A stretch of DNA of 64,000 nucleotides, taken from Streptomyces sp. Tue 6430 (lineage in GTDB: Bacteria > Actinomycetota > Actinomycetes > Streptomycetales > Streptomycetaceae). The notes beneath the pieces are model-generated. The model ran no database searches, was not told the DNA's origin, and saw nothing but the letters and a program-made list of their open reading frames with translations. The stretch is taken from assembly GCA_021568835.1 (NCBI GenBank), contig JAKGSH010000003.1, forward strand, positions 1 to 64,000. The letters run 5' to 3'. The position numbers and the translations under genes were made by a program. Positions 34,328-43,437 of the stretch are shown in pieces (within the stretch, counting starts at the first letter, position 1; each line of letters starts with the position of its first letter).

Positions 34328-35209
34328 ATGACCCATGTCGAGGACGAGCTGACCGACCAGCCCGCCTGCTGGACCCGCGTCGCCTCCGAAGTCGACCGAT
34401 TCCGCCGAGAGTTGCCGGTCCGGGGCGAGCGCGTCGCGTTCGTCGGGTGCGGCACCTCCTTCTTCATGGCCCGGTCCGCCGCCGCCCTGCGCGAGGGCGC
34501 GGGGCACGGCGAGACCGACGCCCACGCCGCCTCCGAGTTCCCGTACCACCGGACCTACGACCGGGTCGTCGCCCTCACCCGTTCCGGCACCACCACCGAG
34601 GTCGTCGAGCTGCTCGCCCGGCTGCGCGGACGCACCCCCACCACCGCCGTCACCGCCGACCCCGAAACGCCCGTCGGCACCGCGGCCGACCGCACCGTCG
34701 TCCTCGACTGGGCCGACGAACGCTCCGTCGTGCAGACCCGGTTCGCCACCACCGCCCTCACCCTGCTCCGCGCCCACCTCGGCCTGCACACCGACGCCGT
34801 CGTCGCCGACGCCCGCACCGCGCTGGCCGAGCCGCTGCCCCAAGGACTGGTGGAGTGCGCGCAGTTCACCTTCCTGGGCCGCGGCTGGACCGTCGGCCTG
34901 GCCGACGAGGCCGCCCTGAAGATGCGTGAGGCGGCCCTCGCCTGGAGCGAGGCGTACCCCGCGATGGAGTACCGCCACGGACCCATCAGCGTCAGCACCG
35001 AATCCACCGCGACCTGGATGTTCGGCCAGGCGCCCGACGGCCTGGCCGAACAGGTCCGCGACACCGGCGCGTTGTGGGTGCGGGGCGCCCTGGACCCCCT
35101 CGCCGAACTCGTGCGCGCCCAACGCCTCGCCGTGGCCGTCGCCGCGGCCCGCGGCCTCGACCCGGACCGGCCGCGCCACCTCACCCGGTCGGTGATCCTC
35201 GGCCCCTGA
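34328..35209 (+). CDS. SIS domain sugar isomerase/deaminase (AgaS/GlmS-isomerase-like)
   Basis: A 293-residue double SIS-domain protein. First SIS: RVAFVGCGTSFFMARSAA and RVVALTRSGTTTEVVELL (sugar-phosphate-binding Ser/Thr loop). Second SIS: FTFLGRGWTVGLADEAALKM, REAALAWSEAYPAMEYRHGP (EYRHGP is a strong SIS signature). The family deaminates or isomerises amino-sugar phosphates such as galactosamine-6-phosphate. ATG 34328 follows GAGGGGTGGG. It precedes the aldolase by 30 bp, forming an operon under the divergent DeoR. Confidence 0.87.
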   Translation: MTHVEDELTDQPACWTRVASEVDRFRRELPVRGERVAFVGCGTSFFMARSAAALREGAGHGETDAHAASEFPYHRTYDRVVALTRSGTTTEVVELLARLRGRTPTTAVTADPETPVGTAADRTVVLDWADERSVVQTRFATTALTLLRAHLGLHTDAVVADARTALAEPLPQGLVECAQFTFLGRGWTVGLADEAALKMREAALAWSEAYPAMEYRHGPISVSTESTATWMFGQAPDGLAEQVRDTGALWVRGALDPLAELVRAQRLAVAVAAARGLDPDRPRHLTRSVILGP

Positions 35210-35239
35210 ACCCCGCTGCCGCTCCGGACGAGGAGACCC

Positions 35240-36103
35240 GTGCCCCTCACCACCACCGGTGACCTGGTCACCCGGGCCCGCGCGGCCCGTACCGCCGTCG
35301 CCGCCTTCAACGTCATCACTCTCGAACACATCGAGGCCGTCATCACCGGAGCCGAGCGGGCGGGCGCACCGGTCGTCCTCCAGGTCAGCGAGAACGCCGT
35401 CAGGTTCCGCCAGGGACGCCTCCTCCCGCTCGCCCGCGCGGCCGTCGCCGCCGCCGAACGGGCTGCCGTGCCCGTCGCGTTGCACCTCGACCACGTGCGG
35501 ACCGAAGCCCTGCTCCGGGAGGCGGCGGACGCCGGATTCAGCTCCGTGATGTACGACGCCTCGTGGCTCCCCTACGAGGACAACCTCGCCGCCACCCGCG
35601 CCGCGGCCGACCTGGCGCACGCCCGAGGCCTCTGGATCGAGGCGGAGCTGGGGGAGATCGGCGGCAAGGACGGCAAGGACGGCAGGGCCGCGCGTGACGC
35701 CCACGCGCCCGGCGCCCGCACCGACCCGGCCGAGGCCCGCGCCTTCGTGGCCGACTCGCAGGTGGACGCCCTCGCCGTCGCCGTCGGCAGCGTCCACGCG
35801 ATGACCACCCGCACCGCCGCCCTCGACCACCGGCTGCTCGCCCGGCTCCGGGCCGGCGTGGACGTGCCGCTCGTCCTGCACGGCTCCTCCGGCGTGCCCG
35901 ACGACGAGCTGAGAGCGGCCGTCGCGGGCGGCATCGCCAAGGTCAACGTCGGCACCGCCCTCAACCAGGCGATGACCGGCGCCGTCCGCGCCTACCTGAC
36001 CGCGCATCCGCGGGCGGTCGACTCGCGCGGCTACCTCGCCGTCGGACGGGAGGCGATGGCGTACGCCGTCCAGCGGATCAGCGGTGTCCTCACCCCCGCT
36101 TGA
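35240..36103 (+). CDS. Class II (zinc) ketose-bisphosphate aldolase
   Basis: A 287-residue FbaA/GatY/KbaY-family aldolase. Motifs: AAFNVITLEHIEAVI, VALHLDHV (HLDH, with catalytic Asp and zinc His), FSSVMYDAS, EAELGEIGGKD, DALAVAVGSVHAM (zinc His), VLHGSSGVPDDEL (zinc His) and KVNVGTALNQAM. It splits fructose-, tagatose- or related ketose-bisphosphates. The neighbouring SIS protein suggests tagatose-1,6-bisphosphate in N-acetylgalactosamine breakdown, which is inference. No sugar kinase is in the operon. GTG 35240 follows AGGAG. Its end overlaps the convergent methyltransferase gene by 14 bp. Confidence 0.87.
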   Translation: MPLTTTGDLVTRARAARTAVAAFNVITLEHIEAVITGAERAGAPVVLQVSENAVRFRQGRLLPLARAAVAAAERAAVPVALHLDHVRTEALLREAADAGFSSVMYDASWLPYEDNLAATRAAADLAHARGLWIEAELGEIGGKDGKDGRAARDAHAPGARTDPAEARAFVADSQVDALAVAVGSVHAMTTRTAALDHRLLARLRAGVDVPLVLHGSSGVPDDELRAAVAGGIAKVNVGTALNQAMTGAVRAYLTAHPRAVDSRGYLAVGREAMAYAVQRISGVLTPA

Positions 36104-37237
36104 CGGCCTTCAATACCACGAACTTCGGGTCACCGGCCACCAGTTGGCTGTTGCCGAACAGCCGCCGCAGCTTCACGTGGTACCCGAGGTGCCGGTTGCC
36201 CACCACCCACAGTTCGCCGCCCGGCCGCAGCACGCGCCGCGCCCCGGTGAACATCCGCCAGGCCGTGGCGTCCGTCGTGGCCTGGTGGGAGTGGAAGGGC
36301 GGGTTGTTCAGCACGAGGTCCACGCTGTCGTCCGGCACCCCCGTGAGCCCGTCCCCGACCCGGAACTCCCCCTGGCCCGGCACCCCGTTGGCCCGGTACG
36401 TCGCCTCCGCCGAGGCCACCGCCTGGAACGACTCGTCCGTGAACAGCACCTCGGCCCGCGGGTCGGCCAGCGCCACCGCCGTCCCCACCACACCGTTGCC
36501 ACACCCCAGGTCGACCACTCGGCGGACCCCCGCGTCGACGGCAGGTGCCGCAGGAGGAACCGGGTGCCGATGTCGAGCCGGTCGGCGCAGAACACGCCCG
36601 CGTGGTTGACGACCGGACGCCCGGACAGCGGACCGAGGCCGGCGGGGAGGTCGTAGCGGTACGGCCACGGGTTGGCGGGACGTGCCCGCGCCGGGTCGGG
36701 AGCGCACAGGATCAGCCGGGCCTTCTGCTCGGCCAGGGAGGTGCGGGTGGGACCGAGGATCCGCTCGAACAGCCGCAGGGTCGAGGTGTGGATCTCCTTG
36801 ACCATGCCGGTGCCGACCACGACGGTCCCCGCGTGCACCGAGGGAGCCAGCCGCAGCAGCTGGTCCTCCAGGAGCGCGAGGCTCTTCGGCACCCGCACCA
36901 GCAGCACGTCGACACGCTCGGGCGGCGGGTCCTGGGTGGTCAGCAGCCGGACGGAGCCGGGCTCGACGCCGTTGCGGGCCAGGTTCCGCCGGGTCGCCTC
37001 CTGGCCCAGCCAGGAGTCGGTGATCTGCGTCGGCCGGTGCGCGGCCAGTGCCGTCACCAGCGCGCCCCAGCGGTCACCGAGCACCACCACCGTGCCGGGC
37101 AGCGGGACCCGCTGCCCGGCGAGGTGGCGGAGCAGATACGCGTCGGAGGCGTCCCAGGCGCGCAGCCGGTCACGCGGGTCCTCGGGGTGGCGGGTCAGTG
37201 CGACCTCGCCCCACGGCGTCGTCATACGGTCGTTCAT
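36090..37237 (-). CDS. Class I SAM methyltransferase, RlmG/RsmC-like
   Basis: A two-domain methyltransferase of about 382 residues. The N-terminal domain (MNDRMTTPWGEVALTRHPED) is a degenerate methyltransferase fold. The C-terminal catalytic domain has RRVVDLGCGNGVVGTAVA (SAM motif I), VLFTDESFQAV and LVLNNPPFHSHQATTD (NPPF, the motif of exocyclic-amine base methyltransferases). This architecture makes m2G in 23S (RlmG) or 16S (RsmC) rRNA. The frame breaks near 36535 (expected LLRHLPSTAGVRRVVDL). One added base gives the family length. Convergent with the aldolase gene. Confidence 0.85.
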
Positions 37238-37338
37238 CGTGGGTCAAGGCTAGGCCCTGCCGTCAAATTCCCGCCCGCCCCCGCGACGACGGGGCCCGGC
37301 CCAGCCGCAGCTCAGACCCGGTGGGGCAGGATGGTGCC

Positions 37339-38001
37339 ATGGACACCGAGCTGTTTCCCCGGGAACGCGCGGAGGTCGCGCCGGGCGCCGTGCACCTGCC
37401 GGACTGGCTGGACACGACCGCCCAGCACGAGCTGCTGGAGGCCTGCCGGGACTGGGCCCGGCCGCCCGCGGGGCTGCGCACGGTCCGCACGCCGGGCGGC
37501 GGCAGCATGACCGCCCGCCAGGTCTGCCTGGGCCGGCACTGGTACCCGTACGGCTACGCCCGCACGGTCGTCGACGGCGACGGCGCCCCGGTCAAGCCCT
37601 TCCCCGCCTGGTTGGGCGAACTGGGCCGCCGGGCGGTGAGCGACGCGCTCGGTCCGGAGGCGGCCCGGCAGGCGGCGTACGACATCGCACTGGTCAACTA
37701 CTACGACGGCGACGCCCGCATGGGCATGCACCGCGACGCCGACGAGAGGTCGGACGCCCCCGTGGTGTCCCTCAGCCTCGGCGACACCTGCGTGTTCCGC
37801 TTCGGCAACACCGAGACCCGTACCCGCCCCTACACCGACGTCGAGCTGGTCAGCGGCGACCTGTTCGTCTTCGGCGGGCCCTCCCGGCTCGCCTACCACG
37901 GCGTGCCCCGGGTGCGTCCCGGCACGGCTCCGGCCGGGCTGGGGCTGACCGGCCGCCTGAACCTGACCCTGCGGGTCGGTGGCTTCCCGGACGGCGCCTG
38001 A
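37339..38001 (+). CDS. alkB: AlkB-type 2-oxoglutarate/Fe(II) dioxygenase
   Basis: A 220-residue oxidative demethylase that removes 1meA and 3meC from DNA or RNA. Motifs: VCLGRHWYPYGY, NYYDGDARMGMHRDADE (HxD iron site), VVSLSLGDTCVFRFG, YHGVPRV (second iron His) and LTGRLNLTLR (RxNxTxR, 2-oxoglutarate binding). The start ATG 37339 encodes MDTELFPRERAEVAPG, close to other AlkB N-termini. The frame is intact. No adaptive-response genes (ada/alkA) are adjacent. Confidence 0.88.
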   Translation: MDTELFPRERAEVAPGAVHLPDWLDTTAQHELLEACRDWARPPAGLRTVRTPGGGSMTARQVCLGRHWYPYGYARTVVDGDGAPVKPFPAWLGELGRRAVSDALGPEAARQAAYDIALVNYYDGDARMGMHRDADERSDAPVVSLSLGDTCVFRFGNTETRTRPYTDVELVSGDLFVFGGPSRLAYHGVPRVRPGTAPAGLGLTGRLNLTLRVGGFPDGA

Positions 38002-38109
38002 CGACCGCCGGCTCCGGGGCGGGGCGGGCCGAGTCGGATCGGGCCGGGCCGGGCCCGGGCGGATCGGGCCGAGGGAAACACCCCCGCGGATCATGGGACA
38101 CTCACCCTC

Positions 38110-39352
38110 ATGAGCGGCAAGGCGGACCCCCGGCCGGCGGGGGAAGGGACCACCTCGAGAGCGCGGTTGGACCGGGGGCGCGGCGCGCTCGGGCCCGCGT
38201 TGGAGCTCGTGCACACCGGGCGGGCGCCGACCCGCGCGGTGCTCACCGCCGAACTCGGCGTCACCCGCGCCACGGCCGGCGCGGTCGCCGCGGAACTGGA
38301 GGCCCTGGGGCTGATCCGGGTCGACGCGCGGCCCGGCGCCGCCGCCGGTTCCCAGGGCCGGCCCTCCCACCGGCTCGACGTCGACGAGGACGGCCCCGTC
38401 GTCCTGGCCGCCCAGGTGCACGCCGACGGCTTCCGGGCCGCCCTGGTCGGCCTCGGCGGGCGGATCGTCGCCACCACCCCCAGCTGCGAGGCCGTCGACG
38501 CCGACCCGGCCAAGGTGCTCGGCGCCGCCGTGGACGCCGGAGCCGACCTGCTGCGCCGTACCGGCCGGCACTGTGTGGGCGCCGGTCTCGCGGTGCCGTC
38601 CGCGGTGACCGCGCCCGACGGACTGGCGCTCAACCCGTTGCACCTCGCCTGGCCGGTGGGGGCGCCGGTGCGGGAGATCTTCGCCGAGCGGGTCCGCGCG
38701 GCCGGCGTCGACGGCCCGGCGTTCGCCGTCAACGACGTCAACGCCGCCGCCCTCGCCGAACACCGGCACGGCGCCGGACGCGGCGCCCGCGACCTGCTGT
38801 GCGTGGCCACCGGGCACCGCGGCGTCGGTGGCGCGCTGGTCCTCGACGGGCGCCTGCACACGGGCAGTTCGGGTCTCGCCCTGGAGGTCGGGCACCTCAC
38901 CGTCAACCCCGAGGGCCGTCCCTGCCACTGCGGCAGCCGCGGCTGCCTCGACGTCGAGGCCGACCCGCTGGCCCTGCTCACCACCGCCGGCCGCGAGCCC
39001 GGCCCGAGGGCTCCCTGCTCCAGCAGGCCAACGAACTGATCCGCGAGGAGTACGCCGACCCGGTCGTCCGTACGGCCGCCGAGGCCCTGATCGACCGTCT
39101 CGGCCTGGGCCTGGCCGGCCTGGTGAACATCCTCGATCCCGACCGCATCATCCTCGGAGGACTGCACCGCACCCTCCTGGACACCGACCCGACCGGCTCC
39201 GCGCGGTCGTCGCCGACCGCAGCCTGTGGGGCCGCAGCGGCGGCGTCCCCGTCCTCGCCTGCTCCCTCGACCACAACAGCCTGGTCGGAGCGGCGGAGCT
39301 GGCCTGGCAGCCCGTACTGGACGACCCACTGGCGGCGCTGGGCGTCAGGTGA
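38110..39352 (+). CDS. ROK family transcriptional regulator (NagC/XylR-like)
   Basis: A sugar-responsive repressor of about 414 residues. N-terminal winged helix: APTRAVLTAELGVTRATAG, then the ROK domain: AVPSAVTAPDG, FAVNDVNAAALAEH and the zinc motif CHCGSRGCLDVE. Two frame breaks, near 39003 (expected EPGPEGSLLQQANEL) and 39191 (expected DTDPDRLRAVVADRS), each lack one C in a C run. Restoring both keeps the family length. It probably controls a sugar-uptake locus, but no transporter is adjacent. The start ATG 38110 has no strong ribosome site. Confidence 0.83.
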
Positions 39353-39364
39353 CCGGGGCAGGGG

Positions 39365-39740
39365 GGCCGGCGGGTGGCGACGGCCAGGTCGTGCCGCCCG
39401 GACCGCATCTCCTCCGGCAGCGCTTCGGGCAGCCCGTGGGCGACCCGCAGCCGGAGCCCGTCGGAGGCGAGCGGCGCCGGCGCCGGCAGCACCCGTACGC
39501 ACAGCAGCTCCGACGGGCCGGCCAGGTGCACGGGCGCGGTCCGCCCGCCCAGCGGACCACCGTCCTCGAGGGCGGCGAGCGAGTCCAGCGGAGCCGCGAC
39601 CCGGTCCGCCGACTCGTCCGCCGGCTCGTGCGCCGCCGGCGTCGGCTCCACTCCGCGCGGCGGCCGGATGAACAGCTCGCGGCCGGTCTGCTGCTCCAGC
39701 GTGCGGATCCGGGCCGTCACGGTGGGCTGCGAGAGCCCCG
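39365..39740 (-). pseudogene. LysR-type regulator remnant
   Basis: About 125 codons of a LysR protein lacking the first HTH helices and most of the effector domain. Recognisable: GLSQPTVTARIRTLEQQTGR (second half of the LysR HTH), LFIRPPRGVEPTPAAHE, and the start of the effector domain PVHLAGPSELLCVRVLP. The 5' side is cut at about 39740, where an SRPBCC fragment begins on the other strand. The 3' side runs into the ROK gene end. A deletion scar. Confidence 0.68.
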
Positions 39741-39742
39741 GC

Positions 39743-40015
39743 CCCGGCGGCCTCGTCGTCCGCCTCCAGGCGCCCGCCGAGGGCGCCCCCGGCCGCCTGT
39801 CCCGGACGGCGAAGCAGGACGGCGGCCCCGAGGAGCGGCTGGACGTGCTGCACGTCCGGCTGGTGGAGGACCTGCCCGGCGGCCGCGTGCGCGTCCTGAC
39901 CCAGGAGACCCGGATCGGCGCGCCCGCCGCCACCCTGGCCCGGCAGCGGACCGATCCGATGCCGAACGGTCACCAGGCGTGGCCGGACCGGCTGGTGCGC
40001 GCCGCGTCGAGGTGA
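39743..40015 (+). pseudogene. C-terminal fragment of an SRPBCC-family protein
   Basis: About 90 codons ending LTQETRIGAPAATLA, DPMPNGHQAWPDRLV and RAASR, the typical C-terminal helix of SRPBCC/AHSA1-like ligand-binding proteins. No start codon or N-terminal part is present: the frame begins at the junction with the LysR remnant. With that remnant it marks a deletion that fused two formerly separate genes. Confidence 0.55.
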
Positions 40016-40085
40016 CCGCGTCCGGTCCCGTACCGTCCGCAGTGTCCCCGCTCGAGGATCAGGAAGTACACAGGAGGTCGACGTC

Positions 40086-40976
40086 ATGACCGACAAGCTG
40101 ACCGTGGGTGTGCTGGGCACCGGCATCATGGGTGCCGCGATGGCCCGCAACCTCGCCCGCGCCGGACACACCGTCCGCGCCTGGAACCGCACCCGCGCCA
40201 AGGCGGAGCCGCTGGCAGCCGACGGCGTCGTCCTCGCCGACACCCCGGCCGACGCCGTCCGCGGCGCCGACGTCGTCCTCACCATGGTCCACGACGGCCC
40301 CGCCGTCCTGGAAGCCGTGCGGGCGGCGGCCCCCGGACTGCGCGCCGGCGCCGCCTGGGTGCAGTCGACCACCGTCGGTGCCGACGCCGTCGAGGACCTG
40401 GCGGCCTTCGCCCACGAGCACGGCCTCGTGTTCTTCGACGCGCCCGTGCTGGGCACCCGCCAGCCCGCCGAGGCCGGCCGGCTGACCGTGCTGGCGGCCG
40501 GGCCGGAGGCCCACCGCGCCGCCGTCCGCCCCGTTCTGGACGCCGTGGGCGTCCGCACGGTGTGGACCGGCGAGAACGGCGCGGCCGGCAGCGCCACCCG
40601 CCTGAAGCTGGTCGCCAACAGCTGGGTGATCGCGGCCACCGCCGCGGCCGGCGAGGTCCTGGCCCTGTCCAAGGCCCTCGACGTCGACCCGGACGACTTC
40701 TTCGCGCTGATCGCCGACGGCCCGCTCGACATGGGCTACCTCCGCGCCAAGTCCGCGCTGGTCACCGAGGACCGGCTCACGCCGCCGCAGTTCGGCGTGG
40801 CGACCGCCGCCAAGGACGCCCGTCTGATCGTCGAGGCCGGAGCCAGGCGCGGCGTCCGTCTGGACGTGGCCTCCGCGAGCGCCGACCGCCTGGAGCGCGC
40901 CGTCACCCAGGGCCACGGCGACGAGGACATGGCCGCCGCCTACTTCGCCAGCTTCGAGGACCAGCCGCCCGCCTGA
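40086..40976 (+). CDS. NAD(P)-dependent beta-hydroxyacid dehydrogenase (3-hydroxyisobutyrate dehydrogenase family)
   Basis: A 296-residue dehydrogenase. N-terminal Rossmann motif VGVLGTGIMGAAMARNLA (GxGxMG, residues 8-25); substrate region FFDAPVLGTRQPAEAGRLTV; catalytic Lys in ATRLKLVANSW; C-terminal helical domain (KDARLIVEAGARRGV). GTG/ATG choice is clear: ATG 40086 with AGGAGG nine bases upstream. Relatives reduce or oxidise 3-hydroxyisobutyrate, tartronate semialdehyde or succinic semialdehyde. The frame is intact. Confidence 0.87.
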   Translation: MTDKLTVGVLGTGIMGAAMARNLARAGHTVRAWNRTRAKAEPLAADGVVLADTPADAVRGADVVLTMVHDGPAVLEAVRAAAPGLRAGAAWVQSTTVGADAVEDLAAFAHEHGLVFFDAPVLGTRQPAEAGRLTVLAAGPEAHRAAVRPVLDAVGVRTVWTGENGAAGSATRLKLVANSWVIAATAAAGEVLALSKALDVDPDDFFALIADGPLDMGYLRAKSALVTEDRLTPPQFGVATAAKDARLIVEAGARRGVRLDVASASADRLERAVTQGHGDEDMAAAYFASFEDQPPA

Positions 40977-41160
40977 CCGGCACACCGGCCCCGGGCACGG
41001 ACGGGCGCACGCGCTCGACCCGACGGGGCACCCCGCCGTGCGCACCCGCGGGCACCCGTACGTGACGACGCTCGCCTCCGGGGTACGCCGCACGGCGTGA
41101 CCGCGCCTGTTTCCGCGGTACGCCCCGGGCTCCCGTGGCCACACCGACACCCCGAGTGCG

Positions 41161-41186
41161 CCGGGTACGCCGGGTACGCCGGGTAC
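41161..41186. repeat. 9-bp tandem repeat
   Basis: CCGGGTACG is repeated almost three times in the gap before the F420-type oxidoreductase gene. Short and non-coding, with no known role. It ends 41 bp before the start codon. Confidence 0.6.
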
Positions 41187-41226
41187 ACGCGCGACACCAC
41201 CCGTCCAGCTCACCGAGGAGGAACCG

Positions 41227-41649
41227 ATGTCCAAGCCGCCGCTGCCGCCCGAGGCCGTCGAACTGCTGAGCCGCCCCAACCCCTGCGTGATGGCGACCCT
41301 GCGCTCCGACGGCACCCCCGTGTCCACCCCCACCTGGTACGTGTGGGACGACGGCCGGGTCCTCATCAGCCTCGACGAGAGCCGGGTCCGGCTGAAGCAC
41401 CTGCGCCGCGACCCCCGCGTCACCCTGACCGTCCTGGACGGCGAGAACTGGTACACCCACGTCACCCTCATCGGCCGGGTCACCGGGTTCCACGACGACG
41501 AGGGCCTGGCCGACATCGACCGCATCTCCTCGCACTACACGGGCAATCCCTACCCGGACCGGGTCCGGCCGCGCGTCAGCGCCTGGATCGAGGTCGAGCG
41601 CTGGCACGGCTGGGGCGCGATGAAGGACAGCGACCAGCCGTCCACGTGA
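41227..41649 (+). CDS. PPOX-class F420-dependent oxidoreductase
   Basis: A 140-residue split-barrel flavin/F420-binding protein. Features: NPCVMATLRSDGTPVSTPTW (cofactor-phosphate region), YVWDDGRVLISLDESRVRL, and VTLIGRVTGFHDD; the C-terminus WIEVERWHGWGAMKD fits the Rv1155-like group. These use reduced F420 or FMN to reduce small substrates such as biliverdin-like compounds. ATG 41227 follows GAGGAGGAA. The frame is intact and the gene monocistronic. Confidence 0.87.
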   Translation: MSKPPLPPEAVELLSRPNPCVMATLRSDGTPVSTPTWYVWDDGRVLISLDESRVRLKHLRRDPRVTLTVLDGENWYTHVTLIGRVTGFHDDEGLADIDRISSHYTGNPYPDRVRPRVSAWIEVERWHGWGAMKDSDQPST

Positions 41650-41891
41650 CGCGGGCCGGCCGCGCCCGCACGCCGGTACGGCGCGGCGCGGCCGGGCACC
41701 GGCTCGCCCCCGCCGCCGGGCCACGCGCGGGAACAGGTCCGGGCGGCCCTCACCTCCCCGGGGGGACGACCCGCACGCGCGCGTACTTCCCGGGAGGTAG
41801 CGGCACTGCCGCTCCCCGTACGACGACTCCGCCCCCTCCCTGCGGGAGTCTCGACACATCACCGCAAGACCTACCCGGGAGATGACCCGCG

Positions 41892-42166
41892 ATGCAGACC
41901 CCGGCGAACTGGGACGGCGGCCCCGGCCCGTGGATCCTGTTCTTCCCGCTCATCTGGGCCGTCGTCGTGATCGGCGTCGTGACCCTGCTGCGCCGCACCG
42001 TGCGGCCCGGCCACCGCGGTACCTGGGCCGCGGGCCCCGCCCCGCCGGTGACTCACCGCTCGAGGTCCTCGGCCGGCGCTTCGCCTCCGGCGAGATCGAC
42101 GAGGACGAGTACTGGCGCCGACTGTCCGTCCTGGACGAGCAGTTCGGCGGCAACGGCGGCCGGTGA
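41892..42166 (+). CDS. SHOCT-domain small membrane protein
   Basis: A 91-residue protein with one N-terminal transmembrane helix (WILFFPLIWAVVVIGVVTLL) and a C-terminal SHOCT motif (SPLEVLGRRFASGEIDEDEY followed by WRRLSVLDEQF). The frame breaks near 42047 (one G short, expected APAGDSPLEVL). SHOCT modules are short oligomerisation or C-terminal appendages. The role is unknown; such proteins are very common in Streptomyces. Confidence 0.78.
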
Positions 42167-42171
42167 CGGCC

Positions 42172-42340
42172 CGGCCACCACCACGCGACCCCGCCGTAGC
42201 GGACCCGCGCCACGCGACCCCGCCGTACGTGAACCCGCGCCACGCGCCTCCGCCGTACGCCCTGGATCGCCGGCGCACGACCCCGCCGTACGCGCGGATC
42301 ACCACCGGGTGAGGGCGGGTCCGCCGTACGGCGAAGGGAT
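42172..42340. repeat. Degenerate ~30-bp repeats with CCGCCGTACG core
   Basis: Between the SHOCT gene and the anti-sigma-like gene, blocks containing (G)ACCCCGCCGTA(C/G) and CCGCGCCACGCG recur about five times at roughly 30-bp intervals. Read on the minus strand they give YGG-x-x-WRG-like codon patterns, but no start or stop structure supports a gene. Confidence 0.5.
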
Positions 42341-42350
42341 CACCGCCCGG

Positions 42351-42881
42351 TCAGCCGACGACGGCCGGCCGGGCGGGAGCGTGTGCGGGGCTGAGGTCGT
42401 CGACCGCCACGACCTCCGGGAACAGCCGGTCCGCGACCAGGCGGCGCGGCGGACGCGCGGACCGCTCGGGTGCCGCGACGGGCGCCGGAAGGGTGAACCA
42501 GACGACCTTCCCGCGCTCGCCGTCCGGCCGGGCGCCCCAGTCCTCGCTGACCGCCGCCACCATGGCGAGCCCGCGCCCGCACGTGGCGAACGAGTCGACC
42601 ACCTCGAGGTCGTCGACCACCGGAAGCCGGGGATCGTGGTCGCGCACGGAGACCGTGAGCCGGTCGAGCAGCAGCTCCATCTCCACGGTGCACGTCTTGT
42701 CGGGCTGGGCGTGCAGGTGGACGTTGGTCAACAGCTCGGTCACACCGAGCGCCGCCCGGTCGATGAGGGGATCGAGACGCCAGTAGCGCAGTTGCGCCGA
42801 TACGATTCTGCGGACCTGGCCTATCCGCGACGGCAGGGCTTGGAGCTCTACCGTGCAGTGCCTGCTTGGGTTGCTGATCAC
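42351..42881 (-). CDS. RsbW-like ATP-binding (anti-sigma type) protein
   Basis: A 176-residue GHKL-type ATPase starting VISNPSRHCTVELQALPSRIG. N box: ALGVTELLTNVHLHAQ (ExxxNxxxH); G1-like VSVRDHDPRLP; G2 TCGRGLAMVAAVSEDWG; the end is Pro/Ala-rich. GTG 42881 is preferred because GGGGAG is eight bases upstream. Dozens of such paralogues exist in Streptomyces; most are thought to act as anti-sigma or anti-anti-sigma partner kinases. No sigma factor or antagonist gene is adjacent, so the partner is unknown. Confidence 0.85.
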   Translation of the reverse strand: MISNPSRHCTVELQALPSRIGQVRRIVSAQLRYWRLDPLIDRAALGVTELLTNVHLHAQPDKTCTVEMELLLDRLTVSVRDHDPRLPVVDDLEVVDSFATCGRGLAMVAAVSEDWGARPDGERGKVVWFTLPAPVAAPERSARPPRRLVADRLFPEVVAVDDLSPAHAPARPAVVG

Positions 42882-43113
42882 GGCTGCGACTCCCCGACGT
42901 GAGGTCCGGAAGAACACGGAGTTCGGATCGATCGGAGCAGTGCGTCTGCGCTAGGGCGGCCGCCTGCTTTCGTGGCCGGCGGGCTGGTTCGCAGCGTTAT
43001 CGCCGGTAAACCCAGAGTGACGTGGGACCAGCGTGGCGCAAGGGGCGGGAGAGCGCAACTCGCGGTGCCCGTCCGGCCACTGCGGGTCGGCCACGCCGCT
43101 CCGTCCGCGGCCC

Positions 43114-43437
43114 TCAGGTCCCGCGTCCCGCCGCCCTGCGCACGGCCTCGATGAACCGGCGTGCCGCGGGCGGCCCCGGCTCACCGGGTGCCGGGTCGTG
43201 GTCGCCCAGGGTCAGCAGGTACCGGTTGCCGTTGAGGTCGGCCAGCGCCCGGTCCTCCGCGGCGAACCAGGGCCGGGAGGCGCGTACCGCCTGCACCGGC
43301 GCGCTGTCGATCTCGCTGCCGTAGCTGGTGAGCAACTCCAGCCTGCCGTCGTTGATGCGGACCTGTCCGGCCCGGGTGAGCGAACGCAGTCGCTTCCCGA
43401 TCCGCACGCCCGTCGCCGTGAACTCCGGCTCAGCCAT
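43114..43437 (-). CDS. Conserved Streptomyces hypothetical protein
   Basis: A 107-residue basic protein starts MAEPEFTATGVRIGKRLRSL and continues VRINDGRLELLTSYGSEIDS and PWFAAEDRALADLNGNRYLL. Start choice: AAGGGGGCGGGG before ATG 43437. It has no signal peptide or membrane segment. The pattern is familiar as a conserved actinomycete protein with no assigned function; a small beta-rich fold is likely. Confidence 0.72.
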   Translation of the reverse strand: MAEPEFTATGVRIGKRLRSLTRAGQVRINDGRLELLTSYGSEIDSAPVQAVRASRPWFAAEDRALADLNGNRYLLTLGDHDPAPGEPGPPAARRFIEAVRRAAGRGT

